A stretch of DNA of 64,000 nucleotides from Salinicoccus halodurans (lineage in GTDB: Bacteria > Bacillota > Bacilli > Staphylococcales > Salinicoccaceae). Location: positions 182,937 to 246,936 of the forward strand of contig NZ_FOTB01000001.1 in NCBI RefSeq assembly GCF_900114445.1, written 5' to 3'. A program made the position numbers and the translations under genes. Positions 35,127 through 43,873 of this stretch are shown one piece after another (position 1 is the stretch's first letter; each line of letters begins with the position of its first letter). Under the pieces are notes generated by a model. It was not told the DNA's origin and searched no databases. It was given only the letters and a program-made list of their open reading frames with translations.

Positions 35127-35693
35127 TCAGAAGCCGTACGAAGCTTCTTTTTCCTCTTTGATTTTCTGATATGTCTCCGCCAGGATGAGCGTGTCTTCTG
35201 CAAGTCTGTCGATGCGGAAGATGACATCATCATCGATGATTTCTTTGCCGGAGAAATGGCGCTCTTCTATAAATACATAGGATTGCAGAACCTGGGCCTT
35301 CATATAACCGAGTATCGGTTTTAACTGGGTTTCAGGAATCAGGAAATGTTTGGATGAACCGGCTGAGGCGAGCATGCTGACGGTCTTATCCCGGAATCCG
35401 TCCTGCGGCAGCAGATCGAATACGTTTTTCAGCGTGCCGGGGATTGAAGCCTGGAAAATGGGTGTGCCTATGACAAGTGCATCCGCATCCATGATGTTTT
35501 CTGTGAGCATTCCTGTATCCCCGCCGTAATCCATGAAGTTGCGGCCGTCGCTGAATTGTATATCATAATCAGCCAGGTCGAGCAGTGTCACAGAATGCTC
35601 CGGATGGTTTTTCTCAAAGGCTGCTTTTACATATTCCATCGCAGTCCTCGTCTTGGAGCCCGCAACGGAACCGGATAAAAGTACAATGTTCAT
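35127..35693 (-). CDS. NAD(P)H-dependent FMN reductase (flavodoxin-like)
   Basis: The 188-residue protein has the flavodoxin-like reductase pattern LLSGSVAGSKTRTAMEYV for the phosphate loop and GTPIFQASIPGTLKNVFDLL for the FMN loop, as in SsuE-type enzymes. It is 12 bases after the luciferase-like gene at 35706. The pair therefore forms a two-component flavin monooxygenase: this subunit supplies reduced FMN. Confidence 0.85.
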   Translation of the reverse strand: MNIVLLSGSVAGSKTRTAMEYVKAAFEKNHPEHSVTLLDLADYDIQFSDGRNFMDYGGDTGMLTENIMDADALVIGTPIFQASIPGTLKNVFDLLPQDGFRDKTVSMLASAGSSKHFLIPETQLKPILGYMKAQVLQSYVFIEERHFSGKEIIDDDVIFRIDRLAEDTLILAETYQKIKEEKEASYGF

Positions 35694-35705
35694 AAATGAT
35701 GCCTC

Positions 35706-36767
35706 CTATTTCTTCGTGTGCTTTCTGATTGCCGGCAATATCTCTGAACCGATGATATCTATATTCCGCTTGAGCTTGTCAAAAGTGACGCCCCCGAAAT
35801 CCATCTGTCCGATATACCTCTGATGGCCGAATTCCTCATGCTGATAGAGGATTTTCTCTATGATTTCTGCAGGGCTTCCGACATTCATGACATCTTTCGG
35901 GTGCGACCCTTGAGCGAAGTGCTGCTTGGGATACCCCCGGCCGTTAGTGCGCATCATCCCTTCATTGATGTGGGGATAGATTTCCTTCTGGGCCTGCTGC
36001 GTGGTTTCGGCCGTGTAGAAGAATCCTGCAGTCGCCACCGGGAGAGAGGCGGGGTCATGCCCGTTTTCTGCGGCCGCCTGCCTGTAGACGTCGATGGAAT
36101 ATTTAAATGATGAAACAGGGCCACCGAGCGTCGCAAGGAACATGGGTACGCCGGCACGTCCGGCTTTTTCAGCACTGGCCGGCGGTCCGCCGACTGCTCT
36201 CCATATCGGCATCGAGCCATTTTTGGGACGGGGGAGGACTTCAGCGTTCCGAAGCGGCTTTCTGAACTCCCCCTCCCAATTGACGACCTGGTTTTCGTTG
36301 ATCAGTCTGAGCAGGTCGAACTTCTCCTCATAAAGTGCTTCGTAATCATGCAGGTCATAGCCGAGCAGTTCAAAGTTGCCGACCCTTGAAGCCCGTCCGG
36401 CAATGATTTCCGCCCGGCCGTCTGAAATGAGGTCGATCGTCGCAAAATCCTCATATACACGGACGGGATCGAGTGTACTGATGATTGTCGACGAACTTGC
36501 GATCTTTATTGTATCTGTCGCCTGCGCAATGGCACCGAGGATAACGGAATGGGCCTGGGTTGTGAAAAACTCCTGATGGCTTTCTCCCACGGTAAAGAGA
36601 TCGATGCCTGCCTGTTCCGCAAGCCTGGCGGTCTCTATGATTTCATTTATTCTTTGCCGGGCGGAAATCCGTTCCCCGGTGTGTGGATTATGGAGATGGT
36701 CCCCCAGCGTATAGAGGCCGAACTCCAGACCATAATCCTTATCAATCCTGTATTGTTCCATCTGCAT
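35706..36767 (-). CDS. LLM class flavin-dependent monooxygenase
   Basis: The 353-residue luciferase-family protein contains EFGLYTLGDHLHNPHTG, DLFTVGESHQEFFTTQ, SSSTIISTLDPVRVYEDFA and ISDGRAEIIAGRAS. It is probably the oxygenase of a two-component system with the FMN reductase that follows by 12 bases. Substrates in this family include alkanesulfonates, long-chain alkanes and aromatic amines; none can be assigned. AAAGGAA precedes the ATG. Confidence 0.84.
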   Translation of the reverse strand: MQMEQYRIDKDYGLEFGLYTLGDHLHNPHTGERISARQRINEIIETARLAEQAGIDLFTVGESHQEFFTTQAHSVILGAIAQATDTIKIASSSTIISTLDPVRVYEDFATIDLISDGRAEIIAGRASRVGNFELLGYDLHDYEALYEEKFDLLRLINENQVVNWEGEFRKPLRNAEVLPRPKNGSMPIWRAVGGPPASAEKAGRAGVPMFLATLGGPVSSFKYSIDVYRQAAAENGHDPASLPVATAGFFYTAETTQQAQKEIYPHINEGMMRTNGRGYPKQHFAQGSHPKDVMNVGSPAEIIEKILYQHEEFGHQRYIGQMDFGGVTFDKLKRNIDIIGSEILPAIRKHTKK

Positions 36768-36915
36768 TCATTCCTTTTTTTAAGTAACCTGGTATTCTTT
36801 TATTATATAGAAGACAGAGGTTTTACGCATCGAAAGCGGGATAGTCCGAAAGTATGAATCTATTTTGAAATAAAAACAGTGTACCCTTAGTTGAAGGATA
36901 CACTGATATGAAAAG

Positions 36916-38217
36916 TCACTGATAGGCATTTTTGACCGTATTCCAAAGCCCCGCCTGCTTCAGGCAGGATTTGGGCGCGAGGAATGTCACAGTAACTACA
37001 CCGGGGTTTCTTCCGATGTCGATGGAACCGTTGATGGTCGCCCGGTTCATCACTTCAGGCACTGGGATATTGAAGAGCGCTGCTGCGCGTTCCATGCCGT
37101 TTTCTGTTGCCGCATTCAGATCGGCGCCGGTGCCGATGAAGGAAACCGGGTAACTCTCTTCCACTTCAGCCATATTCCATCTGTGTGCAAGCTCCCTGCC
37201 CCGTCTGATTTCACTCTCTGTAAACGGTTTTGCGAGCGGCGGAAGGTCTTCTGCAAGCGGGAGCAGCACCGGCCCTTCCAGAGTGACATTTTTAATGACT
37301 TCAACCTGGAGATCGACGATGCCGGCCACATCAGTCGTATGTCCTGCAATTTCTCCGTTCCCCTGCATAGCATGCATATCACCAAGGTATACTCCACCGC
37401 CCGGGACTTTGACCGGGCAGATTAATGTTGCCCCTTCGCGGACGCGGTTGATATCCATGTGACCGTCTGTACGGTCTTCAAGCTGTTCTTCGGTGAGGCC
37501 GTAATCGTGCGGTGCATCGATGAGGAATTGACCGAAGTCTCCGGCGTTGTGGGAGTCAGGGAAGGCACGTGAAGGTGTTGTCCCCAGCTGACCCAGGAAG
37601 GGGATCACCCGTGCCATCGCACCGACGATGTCGTGAGGTGCAAAAGTCACGACAGGATTCTGTATCGAATTCTCAGGAGTGCACATATATTTTTTACCTT
37701 CCCGTGCAATGATTTCCGCATTCTCCTTGTTCAGTGTCAGTCCCATCGTCCTGTGTTTATCAAAAGCCATCGTATAAGCATTTGTAAAGGTAAACGGAGT
37801 GACATCTTCTCCGCATTCCGCACATCGCACCGCACCCTGGCCGATACCTTCTATTTTGGATTTCGGATTTTTTGCGCCGCAGTTCGGACAGATTCCTGCA
37901 ACAAAGGGATCACCCGTGAATCTGCCTTCCATCGGTTTATCGTTACCTGAAGCGGTGGCGTCCGAAGTCACTCGGATCGAATTGATATGGATTGCAATTG
38001 CATCCCCGACTTCCGCTCCTTCCACAAAAACCGGTTTCGTCACTTCATGGCCGCCTTTCAGTTCAGGCGTAATCATCGGCCCCCAGCAGCCCGGTGCAGT
38101 GTTTGCTACAATATGGCCACCGTTCTTGACGGTATAGCGCATTTTTTCTTCCGGATCTAAAATGCCGTTGGTAAATTCGTCGACAAAGACAGTGTGTCTG
38201 GCATCATGACTTGTCAT
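36916..38217 (-). CDS. Acetamidase/formamidase family protein with a zinc-ribbon-like insert
   Basis: The 433-residue enzyme matches the FmdA/AmdA family: GGHIVANTAPGCWGPMITPE, GVYLGDMHAMQGNGEIAGHT and YPVSFIGTGADLNAATENG. Members hydrolyse formamide or acetamide to ammonia and the acid. About residues 110-137 carry CPNCGAK and CAECGED, two CxxC pairs 20 residues apart, which look like a structural zinc ribbon. GGAGGAG precedes the ATG. It is monocistronic. Confidence 0.85.
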   Translation of the reverse strand: MTSHDARHTVFVDEFTNGILDPEEKMRYTVKNGGHIVANTAPGCWGPMITPELKGGHEVTKPVFVEGAEVGDAIAIHINSIRVTSDATASGNDKPMEGRFTGDPFVAGICPNCGAKNPKSKIEGIGQGAVRCAECGEDVTPFTFTNAYTMAFDKHRTMGLTLNKENAEIIAREGKKYMCTPENSIQNPVVTFAPHDIVGAMARVIPFLGQLGTTPSRAFPDSHNAGDFGQFLIDAPHDYGLTEEQLEDRTDGHMDINRVREGATLICPVKVPGGGVYLGDMHAMQGNGEIAGHTTDVAGIVDLQVEVIKNVTLEGPVLLPLAEDLPPLAKPFTESEIRRGRELAHRWNMAEVEESYPVSFIGTGADLNAATENGMERAAALFNIPVPEVMNRATINGSIDIGRNPGVVTVTFLAPKSCLKQAGLWNTVKNAYQ

Positions 38218-38349
38218 TCAACACAACTCCTCCCGAATATATTATTGGTTCTTCCATTTTATCACGATATCAGAGAAAGGGCTTTCATTATGCTGAGGGA
38301 AATGTAGGATATCCTGTATGCTGAGAATGCAAAACAAAGGAGTGGCGGT

Positions 38350-38514
38350 ATGTACGATATGAATGCCGAAGTTCAACTGTGGACGAAGGCCGGCCACTTA
38401 AAAATCAATTTGGGAAAGAAAGTGGATGTCCGCACATTTGATGGGCTGATTGCACAGGCGGTTGCCGGGGTAGAAAAATTTTTCATTACACAATATTTAC
38501 AATTCCTTAAATGA
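38350..38514 (+). CDS. Small open reading frame of unknown function
   Basis: A 54-codon frame starts at ATG 38350 behind AAAGGAG (38335-38341) and ends at TGA 38512-38514. The product begins MYDMNAEVQLWTKAGHL and ends FFITQYLQFLK. I do not recognise it; it could be a true small protein or the start of a truncated gene, since the last ten codons are AT-rich and unlike the rest. It lies in a 528-bp gap before the YfcC gene, just upstream of the small RNA candidate. Confidence 0.4.
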   Translation: MYDMNAEVQLWTKAGHLKINLGKKVDVRTFDGLIAQAVAGVEKFFITQYLQFLK

Positions 38515-38529
38515 ATCTTCATACTCACT

Positions 38530-38538
38530 TGTTATATT
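38530..38538 (+). promoter_or_regulatory. Extended -10 promoter of the small RNA candidate
   Basis: TGTTATATT gives an extended -10 (TGn plus TATATT at 38533-38538). No strong -35 is visible. Expected transcript start is about 38544-38546. Confidence 0.5.
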
Positions 38539-38545
38539 GTAATCA

Positions 38546-38665
38546 GCCTCAGATACACCTCCAGTAATCTGAAGGCCGTACATGTATTGTACTCCCATCC
38601 CTCTTGTCAGCCTTATAAAAAATATTCCTGATTAATGCGCTGCCGTCCCGGCAGTGCATTTTTTT
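38546..38665 (+). ncRNA. Candidate RoxS/RsaE-like regulatory small RNA
   Basis: The roughly 120-nt segment has no convincing gene. From 5' to 3' it shows a hairpin with stem CCTCAGAT / ATCTGAAGG, whose 12-base loop holds CACCTCC (38556-38562), a perfect complement of GGAGGTG. A small GTAC/GTAC hairpin follows, then the C-rich stretch CTCCCATCCCTC (38592-38603), and finally an 11-bp intrinsic terminator with T7. Unpaired C-rich motifs including UCCCAUCCC, a size near 100-120 nt and a terminal hairpin are the hallmarks of RsaE (Staphylococcus) and RoxS (Bacillus), which silence metabolic mRNAs at their Shine-Dalgarno sites under redox or NO stress. Family membership is inferred from motif and layout only. 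Confidence 0.6.
38635..38665 (+). terminator. Terminator of the small RNA candidate
   Basis: ATGCGCTGCCG and CGGCAGTGCAT (one GU) enclose TCC and run into TTTTTTT. Confidence 0.85.
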
Positions 38666-38746
38666 ATATTTTCAAATAATTCTTTCACAATTTGAATAAT
38701 TATGTAATAATATGCATTATAATAAAATTTGAGTGAGGGTGAAGAA

Positions 38747-40135
38747 ATGAACGGTCTTAATAAGAAAAAATGGGAAATGCCGGATACGTATGTCATATTA
38801 TTCATCGTCCTGATTGCGGCAGCCATTGCTACATACATTGTCCCCGCAGGTGCTTTTGAGAGGGAGGAAGTGAACGGCATTGAACGTGTGGTATCCGGTA
38901 CATATGAGGTAACGGAGCAGAACCCGGTGGGGGTGATGGATATATTCCTTGCGCTCCAGACCGGGATGGTTGAATCCGCAGGGCTGATCTTCCTGGTGCT
39001 TTTTGCCGGAGGGATGTTTGAAGTGATTGAAAAATCAGGTGCGATAAAAGGCGGTATTATGAGTGCCGTCGACAGGATGAGGGGCCGGGAGTTCATGCTC
39101 ATTGCCGTCATCTCCATTCTGTTTGCACTGGGCGGGGCAACGGGTGCCGTGGCCAATTCCGTCATTCCGTTTGTTGCGATAGGCGTGATGCTGGCCCGTG
39201 CATTGAAACTTGATGCGATTGTTGCAGTCGCGATTACATTCGGGGCGACATTCATTGGATTTTCCGCAGGTTTTCTGAATCCATATACAGTCGGGGTGGC
39301 CCATTCGATTGCTGAGTTACCTTTATTCTCAGGGATGCTTCTGCGTGTGATTGCATTCGTCCTCCTTGTAGGCGTGACAATCTGGTATACATGGGCGTAT
39401 GCGAAAAGGTTTTTGAAAAATCCCGATAAAAGCTTGATGGGAATCCTTGAAGAGAACGATGAAGAAGCGGAAGTGGATGTGCCGTTCACCACGCGTCATA
39501 AACTGATATTGTCGTGGGTCGGCCTGGCACTGGCATTTTTCGTGTTTGCCGTCATACAGTTCAAATGGACGACCGATCACATGGCTGCCTTCTTTGTCGT
39601 CATCGGTCTTGTATCAGGTATCATTGCAGGAATGAACTACAATAAACTGACCCTTACATTTCTTGAAGGATGTAAGAACCTCGTTTACGGTGCACTGATC
39701 ATCGGTGTGGCGCGTGCAGTGCTTGTCGTCATGGAGCAGGGGAACATTCTCGATACACTTGTCAGTGCGCTCGCAGCGCCGCTAGGTGCTCTGACTCCGA
39801 TCCTGTCCGCTATCGGAATGTTCATCGCAAACTCGATATTCAACTTCTTTGTTCCATCTGGAAGTGGCCAGGCGGCAATCATCATGCCGGTACAGACACC
39901 GCTTGCCGATATGATCGGGGTGACCAGGCAGGTGTCTGTCCAGGCATTCCAGTTCGGTGATGGATTCTCCAACAGCATCTATCCGACTTCAGGTCCGCTC
40001 ATGGCCAGTCTTGCCGTGGCGGGTGTGCCGTGGATCAAGTGGGCTAAATGGCTCCTTCCGCTGTTCGTCATATGGTCGGTCATCGCAGCAGGCATCCTTG
40101 CGGTCGGCGTACTGATCAACTGGGGTCCTTTATAA
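38747..40135 (+). CDS. YfcC family (DcuC-related) transporter
   Basis: The 462-residue protein has about 11-12 membrane segments. It begins WEMPDTYVILFIVLIAA and has LAGGATG-like text (ALGGATGAVANSVIPFV), a hydrophilic loop at about 230-250, and NFFVPSGSGQAAIIMPV followed by FGDGFSNSIYPTSG. This is the YfcC/C4-dicarboxylate anaerobic carrier-like family; substrates may be arginine, acetate or short peptides. ATG 38747 follows GAGGGTG, whereas the in-frame TTG at 38729 precedes it. It lies about 80 bases downstream of the small RNA terminator. Confidence 0.83.
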   Translation: MNGLNKKKWEMPDTYVILFIVLIAAAIATYIVPAGAFEREEVNGIERVVSGTYEVTEQNPVGVMDIFLALQTGMVESAGLIFLVLFAGGMFEVIEKSGAIKGGIMSAVDRMRGREFMLIAVISILFALGGATGAVANSVIPFVAIGVMLARALKLDAIVAVAITFGATFIGFSAGFLNPYTVGVAHSIAELPLFSGMLLRVIAFVLLVGVTIWYTWAYAKRFLKNPDKSLMGILEENDEEAEVDVPFTTRHKLILSWVGLALAFFVFAVIQFKWTTDHMAAFFVVIGLVSGIIAGMNYNKLTLTFLEGCKNLVYGALIIGVARAVLVVMEQGNILDTLVSALAAPLGALTPILSAIGMFIANSIFNFFVPSGSGQAAIIMPVQTPLADMIGVTRQVSVQAFQFGDGFSNSIYPTSGPLMASLAVAGVPWIKWAKWLLPLFVIWSVIAAGILAVGVLINWGPL

Positions 40136-40149
40136 TAATATGCATATGC

Positions 40150-40187
40150 AACCGGGAGGATGGTTTATGCCATTCTCCGGTTTTTAT
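40150..40187 (+). terminator. Terminator of YfcC gene
   Basis: AACCGGGAGGATGG pairs imperfectly with CCATTCTCCGGTT (40170-40182), followed by TTTATTTG. Confidence 0.75.
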
Positions 40188-40275
40188 TTGCTTTTGTGAA
40201 ATAAAATATAGTAAAATTTCTGAAAATATGATAATGTTTTTAAGATATTAAGTTTACTTTTCTAGGAGGTTTATT

Positions 40276-41901
40276 GTGAGCGATTCCAAAGTGAGGAAGT
40301 CATATGATAATTTATGGCGTGAGTCTAAAAAAACCAAGTCCCTGCTGAAGTTTTTCAGTGTGAATGAATCAAAGAAACATGCTGAAAAAGGGAGCTATTC
40401 AACTCAGAATGATGAAGGGCCTGAGAAGTCCTATAACCGTATGCAGCTGGTGGGGCTGATTCTGGGGCCGCTGCTCTTCATACTTACGCTTCTGTTCCTG
40501 AAGACAGACGGTCTGGATAGTGCCGGAGTATTCGTCGTTGCATCAACATTGTGGATTGCATCATGGTGGATCACTGAAGCCATCCCGATTCCTGCAACTT
40601 CCCTGATGCCGCTGTTCCTGTTTCCGATGGGGGGCGTCATGGACAGTGGTACGACGACCAGTGCATATGGAAATGATATAATCTTCCTGTTCCTGGGCGG
40701 TTTCCTGATTGCACTGGCAATGGAGAGATGGAATTTACATACACGTATCGCACTCTCGATCATCAACGCAATCGGAACGACAACTGCGACAATCCTTTTA
40801 GGGTTTATGATTGCAACAGGCATGCTGTCCATGTTCGTGAGTAATACGGCAGCGGTCATGATCATGATTCCAATCGGCATGGCAATCATCAATGAAGCCA
40901 ACTCTCTTACGGAACCCGGTCTTGAGGCCGATTTGAAACTCTTTGAGAAGTCCCTGGTACTGGGAATTGGTTACGCCGGTACAATCGGAGGGCTGGGGAC
41001 GCTGATCGGTACGCCGCCTTTGATCATCATGGCAGGTCAGCTGAAAGAGATATTTGAGGTAGATCTCAGTTTTGCACAATGGATGCTGTTCGGTGTGCCG
41101 ATCGTCATCTTATTCCTGGGTATCGCATGGGCATATATGAATTACTTTGCGTTCAAGCATAATATGAAACAGCTGCCCGGCGGCCGGAAGATCATTTCAA
41201 CTGAACTGGAAAAACTGGGTAAGATCTCAAGAGAGGAAATCCTTGTGCTGATCGTCTTCCTGTTCGCTGCATTCATGTGGATCACACGCGGATTCATCTG
41301 GGAAAACATCGAATTCACTTCAATGCTCACAGACGGATCCATCGCAATGCTGGCAGCAGTGATACTGTTCCTGCTGCCGACAAAAAGAGGGTCCAAACGC
41401 ATATTGGACTGGTCGGTCGCAAGGGAGCTCCCCTGGGGTGTGCTGCTTCTGTTCGGAGGCGGACTGGCATTGGCTGCGGCGATTGTGGAAACAGGCGTGG
41501 ACCAGTGGCTCGGTGAACTTCTGACAAAAGTTGAAGGTGTGCATATCATAATCATTATCGCGATAGTTTCACTGGTAATCCTTTTCCTGACAGAAATCAC
41601 GTCCAATACGGCTACGGCAACGATGATCATCCCGGTATTGGCGGGACTGGCAATCGCAATAGACGTACACCCTTTGACGTTGATGGTGCCTGCTGCGATG
41701 GCTGCAAATTGCGCATTCATGCTGCCGGTGGGGACACCACCTAACGCTATTGTCTTTGGTACAAATAAAATATCCATTCAGGAAATGGCGAAAACAGGAT
41801 TCGCCCTGAATGTGATTGCGGTCATTTTGATTGTAGGATTCGTCTACCTGCTGATGCCGTTAATATTTGGCATAGATCTGATGAACTACAGCAATCAGTA
41901 A
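40276..41901 (+). CDS. SLC13 (DASS) anion:Na+ symporter
   Basis: The 541-residue polytopic protein carries both SNT motifs (VSNTAAVMIMIP and EITSNTATATMIIP) and the ending PNAIVFGTNKISIQEM. It is clearly paralogous to 8933-10603, including the hydrophilic N-terminal region. GTG 40276 is the start, behind AGGAGG. Dicarboxylate or citrate uptake is likely. No catabolic gene is adjacent, so the substrate is open. Confidence 0.85.
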   Translation: MSDSKVRKSYDNLWRESKKTKSLLKFFSVNESKKHAEKGSYSTQNDEGPEKSYNRMQLVGLILGPLLFILTLLFLKTDGLDSAGVFVVASTLWIASWWITEAIPIPATSLMPLFLFPMGGVMDSGTTTSAYGNDIIFLFLGGFLIALAMERWNLHTRIALSIINAIGTTTATILLGFMIATGMLSMFVSNTAAVMIMIPIGMAIINEANSLTEPGLEADLKLFEKSLVLGIGYAGTIGGLGTLIGTPPLIIMAGQLKEIFEVDLSFAQWMLFGVPIVILFLGIAWAYMNYFAFKHNMKQLPGGRKIISTELEKLGKISREEILVLIVFLFAAFMWITRGFIWENIEFTSMLTDGSIAMLAAVILFLLPTKRGSKRILDWSVARELPWGVLLLFGGGLALAAAIVETGVDQWLGELLTKVEGVHIIIIIAIVSLVILFLTEITSNTATATMIIPVLAGLAIAIDVHPLTLMVPAAMAANCAFMLPVGTPPNAIVFGTNKISIQEMAKTGFALNVIAVILIVGFVYLLMPLIFGIDLMNYSNQ

Positions 41902-41918
41902 TGAATATATATAGAAGG

Positions 41919-41957
41919 AACGGGCCCGCTGCAAAATAATGCAGCGGGTCCGTTTTG
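41919..41957 (+). terminator. Terminator of SLC13 gene
   Basis: AACGGGCCCGCTGCA pairs with TGCAGCGGGTCCGTT (41940-41954), followed by TT. Confidence 0.85.
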
Positions 41958-41960
41958 GTA

Positions 41961-42141
41961 TTATCTTTTATATACCAGAGGATCAAGTCCGGAATCCATC
42001 ACAGCATTTTTATCAGAGTACATCCGGTATTGCGCCCATTCCCCGGCCCCAAATGTCTCTATATTTTCATCATCACCTGAACAGCCGGTGAGCGCAACCG
42101 TCGACAGTATGGTTATGTTACATCAAATGATGTTTTAACAT
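41961..42141 (-). pseudogene. Frameshifted small lipoprotein
   Basis: A ribosome site (GGAGGAAG) and ATG at 42139-42141 begin MLKHHLM and then meet TAA. One base out of frame the sequence reads NITILSTVALTGCSGDDENI, a lipoprotein signal peptide tail with lipobox LTGC. It continues ETFGAGEWAQYRMYSDKNAV to a stop at 41961. A one-base indel near 42120 therefore separates the start from a roughly 50-residue lipoprotein. The protein family is not recognised. Confidence 0.6.
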
Positions 42142-42208
42142 TGCGCTTCCTCCAATTCATGCTTTACAGGTATTCTACCCACTTATCTGCTTCAAACACC
42201 ATTTTACG

Positions 42209-42254
42209 TTTACTTCTCCTTCTGATAGGATATAATCTATAAAATAAAGTAAAC
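42209..42254 (+). promoter_or_regulatory. Promoter of APC permease gene, flanked by an inverted repeat
   Basis: TTTACT (42209-42214) and TATAAT (42231-42236) are 16 bases apart. GTTTACTT at the -35 is mirrored by AAGTAAAC ending at 42254, which could be an operator. Confidence 0.55.
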
Positions 42255-42278
42255 ATAACAGGGGAGTTTATATCAACC

Positions 42279-43709
42279 ATGGTACAAAATAATACCGCTT
42301 TTAAACGCGAAGAGCTTGAGAACACGATGTCGAAACGGTTCATCTGGGCGATAGCCTACGGATCGAGCATCGGGTGGGGCGCATTCATCCTTCCCGGAGA
42401 CTGGCTGATCTCTTCAGGCACACTCGGATCCACTCTGGGAATTACGATCGGCGGGCTTCTGATGCTGATCATCGCTGTGGCCTACGGCGCACTGACCAGC
42501 GAATTTCCGGTTTCGGGAGGGGAGTTCGCATTCAGCTATGTCGGATTCGGAAGGAACATCAGCTTCATCGCATCCTGGTTTTTAGCACTCGGTTACATAT
42601 GCGTCGTTGCGCTTAACGCCAGTGCATTCAGTCTGCTGTTCAAATTCATACTCCCTGATTTTCTGGAAATAGGCTATATGTATTCAATCGCAGGATGGGA
42701 TGTATATATAATGGAGGTTCTGCTGACGTCACTGATACTGATTATTTTTGCCTATATCAGCATCAAGGGCAGCGGACTTTCCGGAAATATCCAGTTCATA
42801 TTCTGTCTGTTCATGGCAGCAGTCGTAACCACTTTGTTTGTGAGATCATTTTTCGTCGGGGAATTCTCCCTCGCGAATGCACAGCCTTTATTCAACAATG
42901 AAAGCGGCATATGGACATCCATCATACTGATCGTTGCGATTGCGCCGTGGATGTATGTCGGATTCGACAACATCCCGCAGGCTGCCGAAGAATTTAAATT
43001 CAGTCCGGATAAGACTTTCAAACTGATCGTTTTCGGAATCATGGCATCCCTCATTACCTACGTCCTGATGATTCTCGTCACATCATGGATCTTTCCGGAC
43101 CAGGAAGCGATAGGGGGCGCATTCTGGGTCACAGGTTCTGTCGTCCAGTCATCAATGGGCGCCTTCGGCATGATACTCCTTGCCCTTGCGATATCGTTTG
43201 GTATATTTACAGGCCTCAACGGTTTCTTCATGTCATCATCAAGGCTTTTATTTGCGCTTGGCCGCGCAAATTTCATCCCGCCAATATTCTCCAGACTGCA
43301 TAAGGAGAATAAAACCCCGTATGTCGCGGTGCTTTTCGTAATGACGGTCTGTCTCGCGGCGCCTTGGCTCGGCAGGACAGCACTCAGCTGGATCGTTGAT
43401 ATGTCCTCGACAGGTGTATCCGTCGCCTTCCTGGTGACCAGCCTTGTGGCTGTGCAATTCTTCAGGAAGAAAGAAAACTATAACCTGCTCTATGTCATCT
43501 TTGGCGGACTCGGTGCAGTCATATCAGTCGTTTTCCTCGCGCTGCTGCTGTATCCGAATTCCCCGGCGTCACTGACGGCCCCATCCTACATTGCACTCGG
43601 TGCATGGGTTGTGCTTGGAGCGATATTCTTCATGTTCCAGTATAAGAAATTGAATTCAATGACTAAAGAGGAACTGGATTATCTGATATTGAAGAAAAAG
43701 AGTGAATAG
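42279..43709 (+). CDS. APC superfamily amino acid permease
   Basis: The 476-residue protein has 12 membrane segments. It starts FIWAIAYGSSIGWGAFILPG, the first-helix motif of amino acid permeases, followed by EFPVSGGEFAFSYVGFG, and WMYVGFDNIPQAAEEF in the middle. The substrate is an amino acid or amine, not predictable. GGGGAG is 12 bases before the ATG. A terminator follows at 43723. Confidence 0.85.
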   Translation: MVQNNTAFKREELENTMSKRFIWAIAYGSSIGWGAFILPGDWLISSGTLGSTLGITIGGLLMLIIAVAYGALTSEFPVSGGEFAFSYVGFGRNISFIASWFLALGYICVVALNASAFSLLFKFILPDFLEIGYMYSIAGWDVYIMEVLLTSLILIIFAYISIKGSGLSGNIQFIFCLFMAAVVTTLFVRSFFVGEFSLANAQPLFNNESGIWTSIILIVAIAPWMYVGFDNIPQAAEEFKFSPDKTFKLIVFGIMASLITYVLMILVTSWIFPDQEAIGGAFWVTGSVVQSSMGAFGMILLALAISFGIFTGLNGFFMSSSRLLFALGRANFIPPIFSRLHKENKTPYVAVLFVMTVCLAAPWLGRTALSWIVDMSSTGVSVAFLVTSLVAVQFFRKKENYNLLYVIFGGLGAVISVVFLALLLYPNSPASLTAPSYIALGAWVVLGAIFFMFQYKKLNSMTKEELDYLILKKKSE

Positions 43710-43722
43710 CTGATGGTAAAAT

Positions 43723-43755
43723 AGCATCCGGTTTTTATTCCGGGTGTTATTTTTA
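43723..43755 (+). terminator. Terminator of APC gene
   Basis: AGCATCCGG pairs with CCGGGTGTT through GU pairs, followed by ATTTTTAT. Confidence 0.6.
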
Positions 43756-43873
43756 TGTTCCGGTATCATCTCTAATTCAAGATAATTCTTTTGTTAATAT
43801 TACAGGCATGTTACAATGGACGATGATGTTTCGATTACCGTGACAATTTTTCTAAATTAGGGAGACGAAAAAA

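Noticed and set aside
38632-39492. 286-codon minus-strand frame over the YfcC gene
   Set aside because: Ser/Thr/Ile-rich mirror of a membrane protein gene; no ribosome site and it would run through the small RNA terminator.
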